From positions 1 to 24,739 of IMG/VR virus record IMGVR_UViG_3300034012_001910: DNA of 24,739 bases. The stretch is one strand, 5' to 3'. A program made the translations under genes and the position numbers. This DNA is from a virus. A model generated the notes under the pieces. It worked only from the letters and a program-made list of their open reading frames with translations. It was not told where the DNA came from and ran no database searches. Below, piece after piece: positions 19,888-24,739 of the stretch (position 1 is the stretch's first letter; each line of letters opens with the position of its first letter).

Positions 19888-22800
19888 GCTGCCCAACCTC
19901 CTGTGAAATTATCGTCTGCGAAATCCTAGCCGGAGCACCTGGCGCATTCGGCGGGGCTCAGGGGGCAACCGGGGCCACGGGCCCAATTGGCGCAACGGGC
20001 GTTGGAGCAACAGGAGCCACCGGCGAGATTGGCGCGACAGGCCCCGCTGGCGCTACGGGGCCCGCTGGAGCAACCGGCGCAGGTGAAACTGGCGCGACAG
20101 GTGCAACCGGATCTATTGGAGCCACAGGGCCCGCAGGCGCTACAGGCGCAGGTGAAACTGGCGCGACTGGCGCAACCGGACTTGTTGGAGCCACAGGGCC
20201 CGCAGGCGCTACAGGCGCGACCGGCGCGACGGGATTGGCTGGAGAGGTCGGGGCAACTGGCATTGCAGGGCCAACAGGCCCAACGGGGGACGCTGGAGCT
20301 ACCGGGCCCGCTGGGGCCACTGGTGAAGCTGGCATTGCAGGCGCAACCGGCGAAACCGGGCCTGCAGGAGCCACTGGCGAGGCTGGGGCTGTAGGAGCAA
20401 CAGGAGCGACAGGTGACGCTGGGCCCGCAGGCGCAACGGGCGAAACGGGGTCTGCAGGAGCAACGGGCGAAACCGGGCCTGCTGGCGCGACTGGTCAAAC
20501 CGGCCCTACAGGCGCGACAGGTGAAGCTGGGCCTGCAGGCGCAACCGGCGCTGGCGCAACCGGGGCGACGGGCCCCTCTGGGGCTCAGGGGCCGTCGGGA
20601 ATTAGCTCGACTGACGCTTACTGGGGGTCGTTTTGGAGCACGGTTGATCAAACGGCCGCGGCGATCAACACGGGGTACCCGATTAGTTACAACAACACGG
20701 ACCCCGATTCTGCGGGCGTGTCTATTGTGTCGGGTAGTCGCGTTACGTTTGCTGTCGCTGGCGTTTATTCGATCACTTTCAGCGTTCAGTGGAACAACGC
20801 GAGTAACCAAATTCACGACGGCAACATCTGGCTCAGTAAAAACGGCACAACCGTTCCTGATACCGATTCCCGATGGAGTATTACGGAGAGCCACGGGGGC
20901 GCGCCGGGGCGGCAGATTGGCACGGTTAACTACGTTCTCAAGCTCGCGGCAAACGACTACCTCGAGCTCTATTGGCAGACCACCGACACGGCGGTAACTC
21001 TCGAGTACGCACCGGCCTCTGCGCCGGCGCCGGCAATTCCGAGCGTGATTTTAACGGCTGCGCAGGTGCTCTACGGGCAACTTGGCCCGAGCGGCGCCAC
21101 GGGATCCTCCGGGGCTCAAGGCGCAAGCGGCGCTACAGGTCCGTCTGGGGTTCAAGGGGCGACTGGAGAGGCGGGACCGCAGGGACCAAGCGGCGCCACG
21201 GGCGCAACAGGCGCGCAGGGCGATCAAGGACCATCGGGAGCGGAAGGACCAACAGGCGCGACTGGATCAGCGGGAATTGAAGGCCCAACGGGAGCCACGG
21301 GATTGGAAGGGCCTACAGGCGCAACAGGCGTTGAAGGCCCAACAGGCGCAACAGGCGTCGAAGGTCCCACGGGAGCGACAGGCGTTGAGGGTGCAACTGG
21401 ACCGTCTGGAGCCGAGGGCCCAACGGGCGCAACAGGCGTTGAAGGGCCAACTGGCGCGACGGGCGTTGAGGGTGCAACGGGCCCCTCTGGAGCCGAAGGC
21501 CCAACTGGAGCCACGGGCCCGGAAGGATCAAGCGGCGCGACAGGACCGTCGGGGCTTGAAGGGCCAACGGGGGCAACAGGAACCGAAGGGCCAACAGGGG
21601 CAACAGGTGTCGAGGGCGCGACAGGCCCTTCGGGAGCCGAAGGCCCAACTGGGGCGACAGGAATTGAAGGACCAACAGGGGCAACTGGTGTCGAGGGCTC
21701 AAGCGGCGCAACGGGGCCCTCCGGTTTGGAAGGCCCAACTGGAGCTACTGGACCGGAAGGTTCAAGTGGCGCGACTGGACCCTCTGGAGCCGAGGGCCCA
21801 ACTGGGGCGACAGGCGTGCAAGGTTCAACTGGAGCCACGGGCCCGGGCGCGGCGGGCATTGGCGTTTTGACCGAGTTTGTCGGCAGCGGGGCAACACAGT
21901 TTTCGCCAATTAACGGCTACCTCGGCACCGAAGCGGCATCATACTTGGTGACAATTGACGGCACGATCCAACATCCGGGCGCAACGGATGGCGCGTACAC
22001 GATTACGGCCGCAAACGGCGGGACAATTACTTTTGCAAGCGCACCTGCCGTCGGGGCGCTTATCACGGTGCGTGTGGTGCGGGGAGAAATAGGAGCCACC
22101 GGGGCTCAGGGCGTGCAAGGCCCGAGCGGGGCGCAGGGCGCGTCGGGGATCCAAGGCGTTTCGGGCGTTCCGGGAGAGGCTGGAGCCGTGGGATCCACCG
22201 GAGCCACAGGCCCGTCGGGGGCGCAGGGCGTCCAAGGCGTTTCGGGCGTCCCGGGAGAAGCGGGAGCCGTTGGGGCCACGGGGGCCACGGGCCCTGCAGG
22301 TCCTTCGGGCACACCGTCAACGGTTTCAGGCCCAAGCGGGCCAGCAGGAGCCGTTGGTGCTACCGGAGCCACGGGTCCGGGGTTAGCGACAACTAGCATC
22401 ACGGCGGGCACTTATGGCAACAGCTCTTCCGTCGGAGCTTTTACGGTCAACGAATTTGGTCAGTTGACCGGAGCAACAAACTCTCTAATTGCAATCAGTT
22501 CCGCTCAGATTAGCGGGCTGATCGCGACGAGCAAAATAAGCGGGCTAGCGGCATCCGCGACCACGGACACAACTAACGCGAGCAACATCACGTCCGGGGC
22601 TTTGCCAACCGCGCAGTTGTCTGCAAGCCCGGTGACTCCCGGGACATACGGCAGCGGCTCGCAAGTCGCAGTGCTGGGCATCGACTCAAAAGGTCGTGTC
22701 ACAAGCGCGTCCAACGTCGCAATTTCCGCAGCAGCGGGCGTTTCAACCTTTTCTGCTGGCACGACCGGTCTCACTCCATCGACCGCAACGAGCGGTGCTG

Positions 22801-24200
22801 TGACACTTGGAGGGACGCTAGGGATTGCGAGCGGCGGGACAGGGTCGACAACTGCCGGTGGTGCACTTTCAAACCTTGGAGGGTACCCCTCAAGTAACCC
22901 AAGCGGGTACACGTCCAATACCGGCACCGTGACCTCGGTTTCCGGGACTGGTACCGTGAGCGGGCTGTCGTTGTCCGGCACGGTAACGGGGTCGGGCAAC
23001 ATTACCTTGGGAGGCACGTTGGCTGTCACTGCGTCAAATTTTGCAAGCCAGACCGCAAACACCGTCTTGTCTGCGCCCAACGGCACAGCGGGAGTGCCGA
23101 CGTTTCGAGCGTTGGCCGCTGCGGACATTCCGGTCCTCAACCAAAACACGACGGGCACCGCGGCAAACGTCACTGGAACCGTTGCAATCGCAAACGGAGG
23201 AACCGGCTCAACCACGCAGCAGGCAGCCGTGAACGCTTTGGCTGGGGCAGTGACCAGCGGGCAATTCCTGCGCGGGAATGGCGCCAACGTGGTGATGTCG
23301 GCAATTCAAGCGGCGGATGTCCCGACCCTCAACCAAAGCACCACCGGCACGGCTGCAAACGTCACTGGGACTGTCGCAATTGCAAACGGTGGCACTGGGT
23401 CGACCACTGCTGGAGTTGCGCTCTCCAACCTTGGAGCGTATCCCGCATCCAACCCAAGCGGGTACACGTCCAACACAGGCACCGTAACTTCGGTGTCCGG
23501 CACCGGCACTGTGAGCGGGCTGTCGTTGTCTGGCACGGTGACTGGAAGCGGCAACATCACCCTGGGCGGTACGCTGTCGGTTGCTCCGACAAACTTTGCG
23601 AGCCAAACTGCAAACACGATCCTTGCGGCTCCCAACGGTGCAGCGGGAGTACCAACGTTCCGGGCACTAGCCGCCGCGGACATTCCAACCCTCAATCAAA
23701 ACACGACGGGCACCGCCGCAAACGTCACTGGCACTGTAGCAGTTACAAACGGCGGCACAGGAGCCACAACTCTTACCGGCTACGTCAAAGGGACCGGCAC
23801 GGCGGCGCTCACAGGCTCCGCATCTGTACCGGTCGCAGACATCTCTGGGACGTTGCCGGTGAGCAAAGGGGGGACTGGGTCGACCGTCGCAAAAAACAGC
23901 ACTTTCCAGAACATTACCGGTGTTGGAGTCTGGGCATCTGGGGACTTTCCACTCGACCCCACAGACACTCTGCTGTGGATCATTGATGCATCAAATGCTT
24001 CATCCATTGTCACATTACCCGATGTGTCCGCAACCACTGCTGGACGTCTGTTTATGGTCGCAAACCACAAATCAACGTCTTTAACCGTGCGGCTGTTTGG
24101 GACAACAACCACTTATACAACAATCCCCGCTGGGAAAATTGGAATCTTTACTTGCAACGGAAGCACAAACACTGCCGCCAGTTGGATGAACAACCTCTAA
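19884..24200 (+). CDS. Collagen-like modular tail fibre, 1438 aa
   Basis: ATG 19884 overlaps the previous stop; the longer frame from 19797 is not used. Domain order: residues 1-16 have three Cys (C3, C7, C12), possibly for cross-linking. Collagen 1 runs about 17-238 with (GAT)n/GPAG repeats and short phase breaks such as GAGET. A C1q/TNF-like jelly roll (about 240-400) has [20 protein letters not shown] and [11 protein letters not shown]. Collagen 2 runs about 401-657 ([10 protein letters not shown] repeats). A beta domain of phage-fibre type (about 658-735, VLTEFVGSG...[13 protein letters not shown]...[14 protein letters not shown]) precedes collagen 3 (about 734-833). GTYG...GRVTSAS and [19 protein letters not shown] repeats follow (about 834-1335), then a C-terminal knob (about 1337-1438). 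It is very likely the receptor-binding fibre. Confidence 0.9.
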   Translation: MSCPTSCEIIVCEILAGAPGAFGGAQGATGATGPIGATGVGATGATGEIGATGPAGATGPAGATGAGETGATGATGSIGATGPAGATGAGETGATGATGLVGATGPAGATGATGATGLAGEVGATGIAGPTGPTGDAGATGPAGATGEAGIAGATGETGPAGATGEAGAVGATGATGDAGPAGATGETGSAGATGETGPAGATGQTGPTGATGEAGPAGATGAGATGATGPSGAQGPSGISSTDAYWGSFWSTVDQTAAAINTGYPISYNNTDPDSAGVSIVSGSRVTFAVAGVYSITFSVQWNNASNQIHDGNIWLSKNGTTVPDTDSRWSITESHGGAPGRQIGTVNYVLKLAANDYLELYWQTTDTAVTLEYAPASAPAPAIPSVILTAAQVLYGQLGPSGATGSSGAQGASGATGPSGVQGATGEAGPQGPSGATGATGAQGDQGPSGAEGPTGATGSAGIEGPTGATGLEGPTGATGVEGPTGATGVEGPTGATGVEGATGPSGAEGPTGATGVEGPTGATGVEGATGPSGAEGPTGATGPEGSSGATGPSGLEGPTGATGTEGPTGATGVEGATGPSGAEGPTGATGIEGPTGATGVEGSSGATGPSGLEGPTGATGPEGSSGATGPSGAEGPTGATGVQGSTGATGPGAAGIGVLTEFVGSGATQFSPINGYLGTEAASYLVTIDGTIQHPGATDGAYTITAANGGTITFASAPAVGALITVRVVRGEIGATGAQGVQGPSGAQGASGIQGVSGVPGEAGAVGSTGATGPSGAQGVQGVSGVPGEAGAVGATGATGPAGPSGTPSTVSGPSGPAGAVGATGATGPGLATTSITAGTYGNSSSVGAFTVNEFGQLTGATNSLIAISSAQISGLIATSKISGLAASATTDTTNASNITSGALPTAQLSASPVTPGTYGSGSQVAVLGIDSKGRVTSASNVAISAAAGVSTFSAGTTGLTPSTATSGAVTLGGTLGIASGGTGSTTAGGALSNLGGYPSSNPSGYTSNTGTVTSVSGTGTVSGLSLSGTVTGSGNITLGGTLAVTASNFASQTANTVLSAPNGTAGVPTFRALAAADIPVLNQNTTGTAANVTGTVAIANGGTGSTTQQAAVNALAGAVTSGQFLRGNGANVVMSAIQAADVPTLNQSTTGTAANVTGTVAIANGGTGSTTAGVALSNLGAYPASNPSGYTSNTGTVTSVSGTGTVSGLSLSGTVTGSGNITLGGTLSVAPTNFASQTANTILAAPNGAAGVPTFRALAAADIPTLNQNTTGTAANVTGTVAVTNGGTGATTLTGYVKGTGTAALTGSASVPVADISGTLPVSKGGTGSTVAKNSTFQNITGVGVWASGDFPLDPTDTLLWIIDASNASSIVTLPDVSATTAGRLFMVANHKSTSLTVRLFGTTTTYTTIPAGKIGIFTCNGSTNTAASWMNNL
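20076..20213 (+). repeat. 69-bp tandem duplication in collagen segment 1
   Basis: A 69-base unit (23 codons) at 20076-20144 is repeated at 20145-20213, almost identical, including GGCGCAGGTGAAACTGGCG. It carries the collagen phase break GAGET in both copies, so the two irregularities in the protein arose by one duplication. Confidence 0.75.
22824..23754 (+). repeat. Two imperfect repeats of about 376 bp in the fibre gene
   Basis: Units at about 22824-23199 and 23379-23754, 555 bp (185 codons) apart, encode nearly the same sequence. Each starts with IA(S/N)GGTGSTTAG, continues through [15 protein letters not shown] and FASQTANT, and ends with [10 protein letters not shown] shorter related spacer, with another [14 protein letters not shown] copy, lies between them. 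The nucleotide sequences differ at many wobble positions, so the duplication is old. Confidence 0.8.
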
Positions 24201-24203
24201 TTT

Positions 24204-24635
24204 ATGCTCGTAGCAAAAATTGAAAACGGTCGGATAAGCTCTTGGGGCAAAAGCGTTTCGTACCCAGAGCTTGAAGGCTACACAGGCACTCCGGCTTTGG
24301 TTGAGCTTGGTTTTTTGCCGCTGGTAATGAGCCTTCCGCTTGATGAAAAAACGGAAAAACTAGTTGCTGTTCAACCGTTTATCCAAGGCGGCAAAGTTTA
24401 CATTGTCGCAAAGGAAGCCAAAACAAGTGCTGACATCGATGCGGACAAGGCTGCGGCGCTCGAACAAATCCGAAGCGACCGCAACTCGAGACTGTTGGCC
24501 TGCGACTGGACGCAGCTTCCGGACTCGACCGCAAACAAAGCCGCGTGGGCAACGTACCGGCAGGCGCTGCGTGATTTACCGAACACGCTTACAGACCCGC
24601 GTGACCCGGTGGTGTGGCCTCAAGCTCCTCAATAA
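24204..24635 (+). CDS. Tail fibre assembly chaperone
   Basis: A 143-aa protein starting three bases after the fibre stop. The C-terminal half (RSDRNSRLLACDWTQLPDS...YRQALRDLPNT...DPVVWPQAP) is the diagnostic core of the phage tail fibre assembly chaperone (Phage_tail_APC-like) family, with the conserved RD-R--LL--(S/C)DW-QLPD pattern. The N-terminal half (ENGRISSWGKSVSYPELEGY) is a small beta domain typical of these proteins. It would fold or trimerise the upstream fibre, or the fibre beginning downstream. Position between two fibre-like genes fits a shared chaperone. Confidence 0.88.
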   Translation: MLVAKIENGRISSWGKSVSYPELEGYTGTPALVELGFLPLVMSLPLDEKTEKLVAVQPFIQGGKVYIVAKEAKTSADIDADKAAALEQIRSDRNSRLLACDWTQLPDSTANKAAWATYRQALRDLPNTLTDPRDPVVWPQAPQ

Positions 24636-24638
24636 TTT

Positions 24639-24739
24639 ATGGCGCAACAAATTAGCAAGGTCGGCAGCGACCTGATGAAATTGACCGGGGTGACCCCGGG
24701 AACGTACGGATCGAGCGCACAAATCCCGGCGCTTACAAT
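24639..24739 (+). CDS. Second tail-fibre-like protein, 3' truncated by window end
   Basis: Only about 33 codons are visible from ATG 24639, three bases after the chaperone stop, with the same TAA-TTT-ATG junction as the previous gene. The segment TPGTYGSSAQIPALT closely matches [15 protein letters not shown] in the big fibre (near 22634), so this is probably a second fibre or fibre-tip protein sharing the GTYG module. Its length and C-terminus are unknown. Confidence 0.7.
   Translation, partial: MAQQISKVGSDLMKLTGVTPGTYGSSAQIPALT

Noticed and set aside
19926-20894. Long antisense frame opposite collagen segment 1, with Cys/Ser/Arg-rich sequence
   Set aside because: It mirrors the Gly-X-Y codon periodicity of the fibre gene. 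It is a shadow with repetitive, unnatural composition.
20076-21852. Regularly spaced repeats that could be taken for a CRISPR array
   Set aside because: The repeats are in-frame collagen codons without constant repeat/spacer units.
21224-21859. Antisense frame with VAPVGPS repeats opposite collagen segment 2
   Set aside because: The regularity comes from the GAT/GPT codon repeat on the + strand, with no independent start site or context.
21082-21870. Plus-strand alternative frame rich in Gln/Ala/Arg within collagen segment 2
   Set aside because: It is an out-of-frame reading of the collagen repeat. The fibre frame is continuous.

Overview
The window is about 24.7 kb of a tailed-phage genome, either a virus or a prophage. 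It looks like a siphovirus-type virion with lambda/HK97-like head and tail gene order. Every supportable gene lies on the + strand, packed head to tail with many 4-base ATGA overlaps. Base composition is visibly GC-rich (not counted). Start sites are mixed: a few have clear Shine-Dalgarno sequences and many have none. The host cannot be read from the sequence. The style of several proteins (P22-coat-like capsid protein, C1q-like/collagen fibre, minor tail proteins) reminds me of prophages of Verrucomicrobiota, but this is a weak impression. No integrase, repressor, lysis gene, tRNA, CRISPR array or insertion sequence is visible here.

Layout. Bases 1-4348 hold the end of a DNA replication/recombination module: a 5'-truncated SF2 DEAH-box helicase, a VRR-NUC nuclease, a small conserved hypothetical protein closed by a strong intrinsic terminator, and an 870-aa TOPRIM/P-loop primase-helicase that starts only four bases after the terminator U-tract. 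Bases 4349-5049 are non-coding and highly structured: GC-rich alternating purine-pyrimidine tracts (one uninterrupted for 51 bp), TTTTGCGG/CCGCAAAA motifs in two opposed clusters, an AT-rich palindromic island and a G-quadruplex-type run. This is the best candidate for a replication origin, with a cos/pac packaging region as the alternative.

Bases 5050-11304 are packaging and head: small terminase, GpA-type large terminase, a small protein at the lambda gpW position, lambda-type portal, S49 head protease, a coiled-coil scaffold candidate, and the major capsid protein followed by a strong terminator.

Bases 11343-16334 are connector and tail tube: three small head-tail genes, two adjacent diverged tail-tube-like paralogues, a chaperone pair with a likely -1 programmed frameshift, a basic minor protein and a short tape-measure protein that predicts a short tail. 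Bases 16337-19887 encode tail-tip/virion proteins of unfamiliar type.

Bases 19884-24739 are host-recognition genes: a 1438-aa fibre with three collagen-like segments separated by beta domains and followed by GGTGSTT-type repeats, a tail-fibre assembly chaperone, and the start of a second fibre-like gene. The most notable items are the structured non-coding region, the terminator abutting the primase start, the tail-chaperone frameshift, the paired tube paralogues and the collagen fibre architecture.
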